From positions 124,001 to 188,000 of the forward strand of contig NZ_AP026800.1 of the NCBI RefSeq assembly GCF_033095945.1: 64,000 nucleotides of DNA, written 5' to 3'. Shown piece by piece: positions 42,522-52,017 of this stretch (position 1 is the stretch's first letter; every line of letters begins with the position of its first letter). Source of the DNA: Bombiscardovia apis (GTDB lineage Bacteria > Actinomycetota > Actinomycetes > Actinomycetales > Bifidobacteriaceae). The notes under the pieces are model-generated. The model saw nothing but the letters and a program-made list of their open reading frames with translations. It had not been told where the DNA came from and ran no database searches. The position numbers and the translations under genes are program-made.

Positions 42522-45500
42522 TCAGCTAATGGTTTGAGACTGACTAAGCCGGTGCGTGTGGCTGCCCCGGATTCGTTTGCGGCGTTTGCTCAGTTCGTGG
42601 GCAGCGTAGGTGGTGGCGGCTAGGGCGGTGAGCAGCAGAATCGCGCTGCCGGCGAGGCGGTGGAGGGGGATGGCTCCGGCCTTGGGCAGGGTGAATAGGC
42701 TGTAGTAGGTGAAGCCGTTGGGTACGCTGTAGTCGGGTTGGGTGGTGCCGTCTATGGTCCAGTGGATTTTGACTTCGACCTTTTCGTCGGGTGTGTGGCG
42801 CGGGGTGTTGGCTTTCCAGCTGTGGTTGGTTGCGTCGTAGGTGAGGTTTTCGCCGGCTTCGCTGCCGAAGTGGAGGCCGGTTACTGTGATGGGGAGGGGT
42901 GTGGGGTGTAGGGGTGTGTAGGAGTGGGCGTTGGTGTTGCCAACTCCGGTGGGGATGGTGTCGTTGCCGAGTTCGCCCCATTGGTTGTCGCCCCAGAGCC
43001 ACAGGTTTTTCGTGTTGTCGAGCGTTATGGTGTGCCATGCGCTGGTGTAGATGCGTGTGGTGTTGGCGGGTAGGTTGTTGGTGATGTTGGTTGGTGTGGG
43101 GATGCCGCCGTTGTTGCTGCTGGCGGGTGTGGGGCTGCCGGTGCCCAGCTGTCCGTATTGGTTGTGTCCCCAGGCCCAGGTGTTGCCGGTGGAGTCGGTG
43201 GCGAACGCGGAGTAGGAGCTTGTGCTGGTGTAGAGCTTGGTGATGCTCCGGCTGGCGAGTGAGGGGATGCGGGTTGGTGTGGTGCGGTTGCTGGTGTCGC
43301 CTAGTCCGAGTTCGCCGGATGGGTTTCCTCCCCAGCTGTAGAGGTGCTGGCTGCTGTCGAGAGCGTATGAGGATTGGTATCCTGCGCCGATGCTGGTGAA
43401 GGGGCCGCTTGCAGGGGGTGTGACTACTCGTGGTGTGACTTGGTTGGTGGTGGTGCCGTTGCCGAGCTGGCCGGTAGCGTTGTAGCCCCAGGTGTAGAGC
43501 TTGTTGCTGTTGGTGAGAATCATGGCGTGGTGGGTGCCGGCGGCGGCTTGTTTTACGGTTTCACCGTTGAGGTTGACTGGTACGGGTTCGAATTGCGGGG
43601 CGAGGGTGTTGTCTGCGTTGCCGAGCTGGCCGCTGTCGTTTTGGCCCCAGGTGTAGACGGTGTTGGTGTTGGTGACGGCCAGGGTGAAGTCGTAGCTTGG
43701 GTAGATGTGGGTGAAGGTGACTCCTGCGGGTACGTGCACTTGTACGGGCGTGGTTTTCGCGAACGGGGCGGTTGTGATGCTGCTGCCGTTGCCGAGCTGG
43801 CCGTATTGGTTGTTGCCCCAAGCCCAGAGTCGGCCGGTGGTGTCGAAGGCGAAGGAAGCGTTCATGCCGGCGAAGACTCGGTTGAAGCGTACGCCTGCGG
43901 GCGGGGTGATGAGGGTGGGAATGTTGCGGTCTGTGGTGGTACCGTTGCCGAATTGGCCGTAGCCGTTGTAGCCCCAAGCGTAGGTGTTGCCGTCGCTACC
44001 GATAGCCAGCGTATGCGTTATGCCGGTGCTGACTTGGGTGAAGCGAGTCTTGAGCTGCTGGGGGTTAGCGGTGATGGTGACGGGATTGTTCTTGTTGACT
44101 GGTCCGGCTTGAGGTTTGAGGGTGAAGCTGATGTCGTCCCACAGGGCCGTGAGGGTCATAGTAGCGTTAACCGGGTCGGTGCCGAAGTCCCAAGGCACAG
44201 TGCCCTGGAACCAGCCAGCAAAACGGTGACCAGGCCAAGCAGGGTTGGGGTCGGGCCAGGCCGCGGTTTCGCCGCTTACTATGGATTGATCGCGAATAGG
44301 AGTAGCGTGGCTTGTGGCAGCTCCCAAGTCGAAGTGGACTGTGTAGGAGATTTTGTATTCATAGTCCAGAATCGCGACTGTTTGAGAAGCTCCGCTCAGT
44401 GTCCACCTAATGCGAATCTTAACTTTGCCTACTGGGTGGGCCGGTGCTTTTACATGCCATATGCCAATGACTGTGTCGTGGGTGAAGCCTTTTGCGTTAG
44501 TAGTATCGAAACTGATTGCTGTGATTGCGATTTTGGGGTTCGCGATCCGGACTGGACTGAGACGGTTAATGGTGGTGCCGTCGCCTAACTGTCCGTAGGC
44601 GTTGGGACCCGAAGCATAGATACGTCCGTCGCTACCGATGTATGCGGAGATGATAATTCCTGCGGAGATGCTAGCGACTTGGTAGTCTGCTGGGACGTTG
44701 GCCGGATGGTCAACTGCTACTGGAGTATGTTGGTCAACATTGGTGCCATTACCTACCAAACCAATAGTGGGGTTATTGATACTCGTGCTGCTGTTTTCGC
44801 CCCATGCATAGGCTTGATTATCGGTGCCGAGTGCGAGCATATGAGTAGAACCTACTTGGATATCGGTAAAGGGTACTGGTGTGGTGATTTTTTCTGGTCT
44901 GATACTGCTGTTCGTTGTTCCGTTGCCGAGCGCGCCAGCATAGTTGTGACCCCAAGTGTAAGTGTTGCCGTTGTCTTTACTGATGCCTGCCGTCAAGAAA
45001 CTGAACCATCCTCCTGCGGTTATGGTTTTGAAATGGATGCCACCGAGTACTAGTTGGGGGGTGAGTACCTTGTCGCTGCTCGTGTTGGCAGTACCTAAAT
45101 AGCCGACATCATAATCTTCGCCATTCCAACCCCATCCGTAGGCGTTTCCGCTATCATCAAGCGCCATCGAATACTGGAATCCAGCACTGACGGTTGTAAA
45201 TTTGACGCCTGTCGGTATTTTTATCGGGGTGGTTGCGCTTGGATATTCGTCGTTGCTACCGCCATTTGCTGTTCCGTTGCCGAATTGTCCATATCGGTTG
45301 TTGCCCCAAGCCCACAGGGTTCCATTAATATCTACTGCTAAAGCATGCTCTTGGCCGCCGCTGATGCTTTTGAACCTTACTCCTGCTGGCGCTTGTACTC
45401 GCACGGGTATGTTCTTGTTAACGGTTGTGCCGTCGCCTAAAACACCGGACTTGTTATATCCCCAAGACCAGAGATTTCCGTTTGAGTCGATGGCTAGGTT

Positions 45501-45891
45501 GAACCAAGAACCCACACTTACAGAGGTGAATGTGATTCCGTCGGGAATTCGTACTCGTGTGGGGAGATTGGCTGAATTAGTAAAAGTGCCGTTGCCCAGA
45601 TTGCCAAATGTGTTTTCGCCCCATGCCCAGAGTGTGCCATCTGTGTCGAATGCCAAGTTGTGTGCGTTGCCAGAATGGATAGATTTGAATTTGAGGGTAG
45701 TACGAAACGGCGGTGTAATAGCGACATCGTTGCCGCCTCCTGAAGGGCCGTAGGTGGGGTTGAGGGAGAAGCCTTGGGCGTCGGTTACCGGGTCAGCGTG
45801 GGCTGGACGGGCTAGGCTGAGTTGCCCCCCCCCCCAGGACCAAGATAGCTAGCGCTAGTACAACCGTACTGGCTGAACGAAAACGACGCAT
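42522..45891 (-). CDS. Phase-variable RCC1-repeat sortase-anchored surface protein B (OFF frame)
   Basis: Second member of the family. ATG 45891 (AGGGG upstream) starts a signal peptide, MRRFRSASTVVLALAILVL, then hits an 11-G tract (45825-45835); this frame stops 13 codons after the tract. The continuing frame reads QLSLARPAHA|DPVTD, a signal-peptidase site, and is open to 42522. The span of 3370 nt is one more than a multiple of three, so 10 G (or 13) restores a ~1122-residue protein. It has ~15 RCC1-like repeats (AWGxNxxGQLGNGT), an InlB-type B-repeat (RFAGWFQG...MTLTALW), and LPKAG, a hydrophobic helix and a KRRKR tail. Promoter at 45991-46020. Confidence 0.88.
45825..45835 (-). repeat. 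11-nt homopolymeric G tract in surface protein B
   Basis: Eleven C on the + strand. It is at the same place in the signal peptide as in gene A, after CTG. ON states are 10 or 13 G; the assembled 11 is OFF. Confidence 0.85.
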
Positions 45892-45990
45892 GGTGTAACC
45901 CCTGATTTAACGTAAGAAAGCGATGTTGCTGCGGCAGCTTCCCCAAGCCAACCCAAGCGCGCAGTATTCTCAATAAGTATTACTATTCCC

Positions 45991-46020
45991 ATTATAAGCA
46001 CGCCCCGACCCCATGTCCAA
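45991..46020 (-). promoter_or_regulatory. Promoter of surface protein B
   Basis: Minus strand: TTGGAC (46020-46015), 18-nt spacer, TATAAT (45996-45991). Predicted start near 45984, giving a ~93-nt leader. Confidence 0.7.
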
Positions 46021-46115
46021 ACTCGCAAACTACTTCCGCCGCATTCCCCCAACCTAAGCTCTGCGTAAGAGCGGTTCGGCGCGAGGGGCCGGCGTGGGTT
46101 TGGGAGCAGCGGCAG

Positions 46116-47507
46116 CTAGAGGCAGTGGGCCATGTAGAGGGGAAGGTACACGCGGTCTCCCGCTTGGCTCAGCTCCTTGGGGTGAATGACATATTGCGTG
46201 CCCACGCGCTTAGCAAACCGAGCCTTGAACTTGTCCAATGACTTACTGCCATAGCGACTAGTCGACTTCACTTCAACCGGACTCACGCGCAGCTTCGCCT
46301 TGGCCTGAGCGTAGGGCGCTGGCAGGAGGAAGTCAATCTCCATGGTCTGTTCTGCCTTGCTGCGATTGTTGCTCGAATAAAAGAACAGGTCGTACCCTGC
46401 CGCCCGCAGCTGTTGCGCGACCAAATTCTCCGCGAGCATGCCTTCGTTGACGTTGAGCTGGCCGAAGAGAATTTCGCGGTAGATTTCATTGGCTGCATTC
46501 TCGCCCCTTCCCGCGGGAAATGCTTGGCTGACGAGCAGGCCGGTGTCTGCCATGTAGCATTTCAGCGTGGCCCTGTCTTCCTCCATGCGCAGTCCCACGT
46601 GGGGGTCGGCGGCGCGGTAGCAGTTGTTGGTGATGCAAGCATCGGAGAGCCAGAAAAAGGCTTCGTCGTAGTCTCGCATGCGGGCGTCTTTGCTGAGGGA
46701 AGCGAGGTTGAACCGCTTCTCGTGCTTAGAAAGCTGCTCGGGTATGCGGTCGAAGACTGACGTGACTTTTGCCTCATATCCGCGGGCGAAACGGGCGACG
46801 TCGTTGCGGTAGAGATCTAAAATCCGGCGCTTCGAGCGGTCGACTTGCGCAAAATCGTGTGTTGCCGCATAGTCCGCGACCGGCTTGGGCATGCCGCCCA
46901 CCAGCATGTATTCGCGCAGCAGTTGCGAGGCCTTGCGGTGGATGGCTGCTGGCAGGGGCTGAAGCTCGTGGAAGGAGTCTTGGATGGCGCTCGCTAGGGG
47001 CTCTTCGCCCAGGGCCCAGAGGAACTCCTCAAAATCGAGCGGGTTCAAACGGAAGGCGTCTTCCTCGGAGGGGATAAGGATGCCGTCTATGTTTTGGCGA
47101 ATGGAGATGAGGGAGCCGGTTTCGATGTAGTCGTAGCGGCCGTCGGCGACCAGCTGCTTGATGAACGCTCGGGCGGTGGGGAAGTACTGCACTTCGTCGA
47201 AGATGATGAGCGAATCGCGTTGGTGAAGGGGGGTGTTGAAATAGACGGAGAGGTAGGTGAAGAAGCGCTCCAAATCGGTGCGCTGGTTGCGGAAGATGTC
47301 TTTGACTTCGTCGCTGATGGTTGAGAAGTCGATGAGAATGTATGAGCGGTATTCGCGCTGGGCAAACTGCTCTACCAGAGTTGATTTGCCGACGCGGCGG
47401 GCACCTTCTATGCGCAGCGCGCTCTGCCCTTGCTCTTGCTCTTTCCACGTGAGCAGGCGCTGATACCCCTTGCGGTGCAGTATAGGCTGATTATCTGACG
47501 TGCTCAT
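46116..47507 (-). CDS. AAA ATPase with C-terminal DUF4143 domain
   Basis: 463 residues from ATG 47507, behind GGTGGGG; a GTG three codons upstream is open. Walker A is GARRVGKSTLVEQF and Walker B SLIIFDEVQ, followed by a sensor-type ETGSLIS. The C-terminal DUF4143 part ends in a PD-(D/E)xK-like arrangement, EIDFLLPAP...VSPVEVKSTSRYGSKSLDKF. Such proteins are common in bacteria and archaea, often in multiple or broken copies; their role is unclear, with links to mobile or stress functions suggested. A DUF4143-like remnant and 34-bp repeats lie upstream. The last residues are LPLYMAHCL. Confidence 0.9.
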   Translation of the reverse strand: MSTSDNQPILHRKGYQRLLTWKEQEQGQSALRIEGARRVGKSTLVEQFAQREYRSYILIDFSTISDEVKDIFRNQRTDLERFFTYLSVYFNTPLHQRDSLIIFDEVQYFPTARAFIKQLVADGRYDYIETGSLISIRQNIDGILIPSEEDAFRLNPLDFEEFLWALGEEPLASAIQDSFHELQPLPAAIHRKASQLLREYMLVGGMPKPVADYAATHDFAQVDRSKRRILDLYRNDVARFARGYEAKVTSVFDRIPEQLSKHEKRFNLASLSKDARMRDYDEAFFWLSDACITNNCYRAADPHVGLRMEEDRATLKCYMADTGLLVSQAFPAGRGENAANEIYREILFGQLNVNEGMLAENLVAQQLRAAGYDLFFYSSNNRSKAEQTMEIDFLLPAPYAQAKAKLRVSPVEVKSTSRYGSKSLDKFKARFAKRVGTQYVIHPKELSQAGDRVYLPLYMAHCL

Positions 47508-47556
47508 GGTCCCCACCCTTTTCCTTGTAATACCGGCCTTTTTGGCCTATCTTACC

Positions 47557-47681
47557 ACGGAATCAAGGGTGTGGAGGGGAGCTCATTTACACGGAATCAA
47601 TGGTATAGGTGTGCTCGGTTTTACACGGAATCAATGGTTTGGGGGTGGTGGTTTGTAGACGTAATCAATGGTGGGGGGGGG
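47557..47681. repeat. Four 34-bp-period repeats with core ACGGAATCAATGGT, ending in a G9 tract
   Basis: Cores begin at 47557, 47591, 47625 and 47659, exactly 34 bp apart. Copies 2 and 3 are identical over TTTACACGGAATCAATGGT; copy 1 has AAGGGT and copy 4 ACGTAATC. The ~20 nt between cores is G-rich but not conserved. Copy 4 is followed by nine G (47673-47681). The array is 50-175 nt upstream of the AAA ATPase start and may be its operator array or a recombination or binding site. Confidence 0.8.
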
Positions 47682-47875
47682 CGAGACGGAGCGGTCGCGG
47701 AATCGGGCCCGCTGCTAGTTTCGCGCGGGTGCGCGTATTTGGCTGGAGTTAACTTCAGGACCATATGTGTAGGATGCTTCATGACTGCTGAAGTTTCAAG
47801 GTAGTTGCGGGCAATTCTCTGGTTATCGGTGAATATAGTTTCGATGTCATTAGCTGGACCGACCGAATGAATGAC

Positions 47876-47964
47876 AGATACACGCGGCCCTCCTTCGGAT
47901 AAGAAACTTGGGCAAATGACATGTAGTGCCCCATGCACAGACCCGCCTCGAAACTAGCGTTCAT
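47876..47964 (-). pseudogene. Remnant of a second DUF4143 ATPase C-terminus
   Basis: Minus-strand frame HVICPSFLSEGGPRV (47923-47879) matches YVIHPKELSQAGDRV near the end of the intact ATPase; a +1 frame then gives RVYLSF against RVYLPL. Upstream in that frame, NASF resembles KARF. The mix of frames shows decay. The rest of 47700-48190 shows no other gene. Confidence 0.5.
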
Positions 47965-48011
47965 TTTAATCCATCGTTTATGCAGAATATGAGCAGTCGA
48001 ACAGTATTCGT

Positions 48012-48047
48012 AAAAGAAGAGAAAAAAGAAGAGAAAAAAGAAAGAAA
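48012..48047. repeat. 36-nt homopurine tract with a 12-bp repeat
   Basis: Only A and G on the + strand, with GAAGAGAAAAAA twice in a row, about 155 nt before the AbiE-like operon. Could form unusual DNA structure. Confidence 0.55.
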
Positions 48048-48202
48048 TGATTGTTGTCGATTCGATAGCAATAAGCCAAACTACTAAACTATCCTCGCCG
48101 CATTCGTAGATAATCGAGAAGATGACATCGCAGTGGTTTCGCTGGCGTAGATAAGTAGCGAGCTGGGCAGTAGAATGGGGAGACTACGGCGAGGAGGTGA
48201 TG

Positions 48203-48613
48203 ATGAAGTATGTGACTGGTTTGAACGCTTTGAACCTGGGCGAGCGCGACGATACGCCCGGCGACTGGCATTATTCGGCGCTTGACTGGGAGCGGCCGAT
48301 GATTCTCGATACCGAGCGCTCGCCTTTTGGTGCCCAGGGCGTGGGGTTAGAAGACGTGCCCGGGCGCGGCATTGTGCCGACAGCTAACCATGTGCGCGCG
48401 TGCCTGGATCTTATTGAGCAAGGCTATTTCTCGGACGCGCAAGGAATGCGGGAGAACTTCATCAGCAACGAAAGCCACACGCCCGAGATTTTGCAGGCAG
48501 TCTGGGCCTTACGAGAGCGGGGGAACTGGCCCGCCATAGACCGTTTTATGGGGCGCGAGTACCTCACCAGCTGGCTCGTTTTCAAGCGTTCCCAACTATT
48601 GCGGCAAGAATAA
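48203..48613 (+). CDS. Partner protein of AbiEii-type nucleotidyltransferase, possible antitoxin
   Basis: 136 residues; start set at ATG 48203, 5 nt after a perfect AGGAGGTGA ribosome site (GTG 48197 and ATG 48200 are in the same frame). The N-terminus MKYVTGLNALNL...GDWHYSALDWE is a pattern I associate with short proteins encoded just before AbiEii-like toxins. No winged helix is obvious, unlike classic AbiEi. The last third is helical (PEILQAVWALRERGNWPAIDRFMGREYLTSW). Stops 9 nt before the toxin gene, so the two form an operon. Confidence 0.65.
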   Translation: MKYVTGLNALNLGERDDTPGDWHYSALDWERPMILDTERSPFGAQGVGLEDVPGRGIVPTANHVRACLDLIEQGYFSDAQGMRENFISNESHTPEILQAVWALRERGNWPAIDRFMGREYLTSWLVFKRSQLLRQE

Positions 48614-48622
48614 GGCGGCCTT

Positions 48623-49300
48623 ATGTGTGCACATAATATCGATGCCCATAAAGCTGTAATAGAGCACATGCTTCGCAGTCTCAATGCTCCGGCACCGGAG
48701 GGCAACCCCTTCATTCTTAAGGGCGGAACTGCGCTCATGGAGTGTTATGGGCTCGACCGTTTTTCGGAAGATATAGACCTTGATTGCGAGCGGGCAAAAG
48801 TATCTGGCAAGCGCTTTGTTCAGGCGATTGAGCAAGCCTGTCACATTGCAGGATTCGCTTATAGGGTTGGGAAAGATACGCCGACCGTGCAGCGGGTATT
48901 CGTCGATTACGGCAATCCCCAGCGCCCGCTTAAAGTGGAACTTTCGCATAGAAGAAAAGTCGTTGATGTGGATGTGATTGCTGTTGTTTCGGGGATTAAA
49001 ACGTATACAATCAGCGAATTATGCGAACAAAAATGTGCAGCCTACATGTCTCGCGACAAAATTCGTGACTTGTTTGACCTGACATTTATTGCCGAACAGC
49101 ACTGGGCCCAGCTCAACCAATCTGCGCGGACAATGCTCCAGCGAGCTTTTGAATACAAGGATATTCGGCAGCTTGATTATTTGTTGGAAACGCAAAGCGA
49201 CCCGCTTATTGATGCTCAACAGCTCGAAGACCGCTTTCTCCAAACAATGGACAAGGTTGGATTGCTAACAGTGCCCGAAGACGCAGAACCTGAGCTATAG
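48623..49300 (+). CDS. AbiEii/AbiGii-type nucleotidyltransferase, putative toxin
   Basis: 225 residues. ILKGGTALMECYGLDRFSEDIDLDCE has the nucleotidyltransferase motif (GG-T-ALx..RxSxDIDL) with two catalytic Asp, the hallmark of AbiEii toxins, and IRDLFDLTFIAEQHW fits the later RDLYDL-like part (K-x-x-D-x-K/R-D-x-x-D). AbiE systems act as type IV toxin-antitoxin pairs and give phage resistance; related nucleotidyltransferase toxins modify tRNA. Second gene of a two-gene operon closed by a terminator. Confidence 0.85.
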   Translation: MCAHNIDAHKAVIEHMLRSLNAPAPEGNPFILKGGTALMECYGLDRFSEDIDLDCERAKVSGKRFVQAIEQACHIAGFAYRVGKDTPTVQRVFVDYGNPQRPLKVELSHRRKVVDVDVIAVVSGIKTYTISELCEQKCAAYMSRDKIRDLFDLTFIAEQHWAQLNQSARTMLQRAFEYKDIRQLDYLLETQSDPLIDAQQLEDRFLQTMDKVGLLTVPEDAEPEL

Positions 49301-49356
49301 CTTCAAGCGAATCACTCGACAAGGCCACGTGCTAAAGTGGTTGGGTTGGCTCTGCT

Positions 49357-49378
49357 GCCTCTTTGCGAGGCTTTTTTT
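49357..49378 (+). terminator. Terminator of the AbiE-like operon
   Basis: GCCTC-TTTGC-GAGGC followed by seven T. It excludes the helicase starting before this point. Confidence 0.9.
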
Positions 49379-49522
49379 GGAATGGGCCAATCGTCGCCTG
49401 AATGCTCTGATTGCCGGGAATCTTCCGCGAATTTCTTTGCTTTGCTCGCGGCCCGCGGGTTGCCAGCCGGTAGCCTCGCGCAGATTTCACTCGGTGAGAG
49501 GTTGATATTGTCAACTATTGTT

Positions 49523-51793
49523 ATGCCCGAATTGGGCGAAGTGCGCTCAAAATCGCGCCATTCAGCTGCGAACACAACCAGTGCAGCAATTGCAGATATG
49601 GATCAGATGAATACCCTAGAAGTGAATGAATTGAACGAAAATACAGCAGAATATACAGAAGATTTCGCCGCCAACGACGTCGATTCGAGCGAGGCAAACG
49701 CTGCTTCCGCCCAAGAATCACACAAGACTTTCGCCGAGTTGGGCGTGCCAGAGCCGCTCGTGCGGGTGCTCAAGGCCGACGGCAAGACCACGGCTTTCCC
49801 CATTCAGGAAGATACGCTGCCCGATTCGCTCTCTGGCCGAGACATTTTGGGCCGTGGGCGCACGGGTTCGGGCAAGACCCTGGCCTTCGTATTGCCGACG
49901 GTGGCTCGCTTGGCTGCTAGTGCGGATGACCACCGCGATACCCGCTCGGCCCGCGACCGCCGCGCTCTGCCCGCTCCCCGCGGCCTGATTTTGGCCCCGA
50001 CCCGCGAGCTGGCCAACCAGATTGACGAAGTGTTAACGCCTCTGGCCCGCGCCTATCGCATCGAAACTTGCACCATTTACGGTGGCGTGCGCCAAAGTCG
50101 CCAGGTGAACGACCTGCGTTCCGGCGCCCAAATCGTGGTTGCCTGCCCCGGCCGCTTGGAGGACTTACTCCGCCAGGGCCTGCTGACCTTAGACGACGTT
50201 GAAATTACCGTGCTCGACGAGGCCGACGAGATGAGCGACATGGGCTTCCTGCCCGCAGTTGAGCGTATCTTGAGCCAGGTGCGCGAGGACGGGCAGCACA
50301 TGCTCTTCTCCGCGACTTTGGACCACGGTGTCGACGCAGTGGTGAAGCGCTACCTGCACAACGCCAAGGTGCACGAGGTGGATTCCGCCACCCAGCAGGT
50401 GGACCTGATGACCCACCACATTTTTGAGACTACTCAGGGTGATAAGCACGAATTGGTGCGCAAGCTGGCCTCCGGCATGGGCAAGCGCATCTTCTTTACG
50501 CGCACCAAGTTCCAGGCCAAGAAGCTGGCCGACAACCTTACTAAGGTGGGCATTCCCGCGGCTGAGCTCCACGGCAACCTGTCGCAGAACCAGCGTGACC
50601 GCAACTTGAACGCCTTCTCGGGCGGCGAAGTGCGCGTGCTGGTTGCTACCGATGTGGCTGCGCGCGGCGTCGACGTTTCTGGCGTCGATTTGGTGGTCCA
50701 GGTGGATCCGCCGGCAGACCCCAAGTCCTTCCTGCATCGCTCGGGCCGTACTGCTCGCGCGGGCAAGGCTGGCGATGTGGTGACGCTCGTGCTGCCCAAC
50801 CAGCGCCGGGATACCAAGCGTTTGCTGCGTATTGCGCACATCGACGCTAAGCCGGTGGGGCATGTGACTGCTGATTCTGGCGAGGTTGAGGCCCTGGTGG
50901 GCGAGACTGCGCCAATCGTGGAAGGCTGGACTTTGGCTCCTCTGCGGCCTGCGCGTACCGGCGGTTCCGGTTCGGGCCGTGGCCGCGGCGGGCGCGGTGG
51001 CAATCGTGGCGGTGAGCGTCGCGATGGCGGGCGTCGTGGAGATCGTCGTGATGGCGGACGTGACGGCGGGCGCAGGAATGACTTCCACAAGGGCGGTTTC
51101 CGTCGTGATGACCGCGATGATTTCGCTGGTGAGCGCCGCAGTAACCGCTATGACCGTGGCGAACGCGGTGAGCGCAACGACCGTAGTGACCGCAATGACC
51201 GCAACGATTTCGGCGGTGAGCGCGGCGACTTCCGCAGGGGCGGCAACCGTTCGTATCGCTCCCACGATTCGCGCGACTTCCGCGAGGATAGGGGCCAGCG
51301 CTCCGGCGGCTACGGACGCAACAAGGGCCGCGATTTTAACCGCAGCGACGATTTTGGTCACGACGGTCCTTTTGAAGGCCGCGGCGGTCGTGGAGACCGT
51401 GGTGACCGTTACGATCGTGGTGAGCGCAGTGAGCGCGGTGGACGTGGCGACCGCGACCGCAGCTACGGCAAGGGTAAGGGCGGTTACAAGGGTCGCTCCG
51501 ACGGCGGCCAGCGCTCGCGTGGTTCCTACGAATCCCGCGACTCTTACCGTTCGCACGACTCCCACGGCTCTCGTGATTCCCGTGATTCCCGCGATGGGTT
51601 CGAGTCTCGCGGTTCGCGCAACTTCGAAGGTGGTCGCGGCAAGTCGCGCAACCCCCGTTACGATGACCGCGGCGAAGGCGGCCAGGGTGGGCACGGCGGT
51701 CACGGTGAGCGCCGCCAGTCGGCCGGTTTCCAACACCGCACCAACCGCAGCAAGCGCTCCTCCAACCCCTTCCGCGGCTCACGCAACAAGTAA
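49523..51793 (+). CDS. DEAD-box RNA helicase with Arg/Gly-rich tail
   Basis: About 756 residues from ATG 49523 (the frame is open further up, but a terminator lies at 49357-49378; ATG 49598 is an alternative). An acidic leader of ~60 residues precedes TFAELGVPEPLVRVL and FPIQ (Q motif). Then GRTGSGKT (Walker A), PTRELANQ, VLDEADEM (DEAD box), SAT, and helicase C-terminal motifs with ARGVDV and HRSGRTARAG. From ~residue 470 comes ~280 residues of RGG, RDDRD, and RSYR-like repeats that bind RNA. Such helicases help ribosome assembly and cold growth. A ~150-nt leader is available. Confidence 0.9.
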   Translation: MPELGEVRSKSRHSAANTTSAAIADMDQMNTLEVNELNENTAEYTEDFAANDVDSSEANAASAQESHKTFAELGVPEPLVRVLKADGKTTAFPIQEDTLPDSLSGRDILGRGRTGSGKTLAFVLPTVARLAASADDHRDTRSARDRRALPAPRGLILAPTRELANQIDEVLTPLARAYRIETCTIYGGVRQSRQVNDLRSGAQIVVACPGRLEDLLRQGLLTLDDVEITVLDEADEMSDMGFLPAVERILSQVREDGQHMLFSATLDHGVDAVVKRYLHNAKVHEVDSATQQVDLMTHHIFETTQGDKHELVRKLASGMGKRIFFTRTKFQAKKLADNLTKVGIPAAELHGNLSQNQRDRNLNAFSGGEVRVLVATDVAARGVDVSGVDLVVQVDPPADPKSFLHRSGRTARAGKAGDVVTLVLPNQRRDTKRLLRIAHIDAKPVGHVTADSGEVEALVGETAPIVEGWTLAPLRPARTGGSGSGRGRGGRGGNRGGERRDGGRRGDRRDGGRDGGRRNDFHKGGFRRDDRDDFAGERRSNRYDRGERGERNDRSDRNDRNDFGGERGDFRRGGNRSYRSHDSRDFREDRGQRSGGYGRNKGRDFNRSDDFGHDGPFEGRGGRGDRGDRYDRGERSERGGRGDRDRSYGKGKGGYKGRSDGGQRSRGSYESRDSYRSHDSHGSRDSRDSRDGFESRGSRNFEGGRGKSRNPRYDDRGEGGQGGHGGHGERRQSAGFQHRTNRSKRSSNPFRGSRNK

Positions 51794-51967
51794 TCCGCGA
51801 GCCTAAATCAGCTAGCCAACGGCCAAACGCCCTAAGCTAACTGCCTAACCTACGCAAGCCGGCCCCGCATCCCACTGATGCGCCCGCCCGCTTCGCACCC
51901 AAGAGCCGCCCTGGCCCCAACCAGCGCGGCTCTTCCCATACCCATTCCCGCCCAAAAAAGTAAAAGT

Positions 51968-52009
51968 TTGTACATCCAATGTACAATTTTTTATACATGC
52001 GATGTACAA
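51968..52009 (+). promoter_or_regulatory. Tandem palindromic operators overlapping a promoter
   Basis: Two 19-nt palindromes: TTGTACATCCAATGTACAA at 51968-51986 and TTATACATGCGATGTACAA at 51991-52009, centres 23 bp apart. TTGTAC (51968) and TATACA (51992), separated by 18 nt, make a + strand promoter buried in them. The TGTACAT/ATGTACA half-sites resemble those of PadR-family repressors. No gene of the usual kind follows. Confidence 0.65.
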
Positions 52010-52017
52010 AATTATCA

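Noticed and set aside
47557..47681. CRISPR array
   Set aside because: Period of 34 bp leaves only ~16-20 nt between cores, the cores are ~14-19 nt, and no cas genes are present.
49337..49522. Upstream extension of the helicase frame
   Set aside because: It would run through the AbiE-operon terminator at 49357-49378, so translation from there is not credible.
50189..51806. Long antisense frames opposite the helicase RGG tail
   Set aside because: Artefacts of repetitive GC-rich codons; Ala/Thr/Val-rich translations with no motifs.
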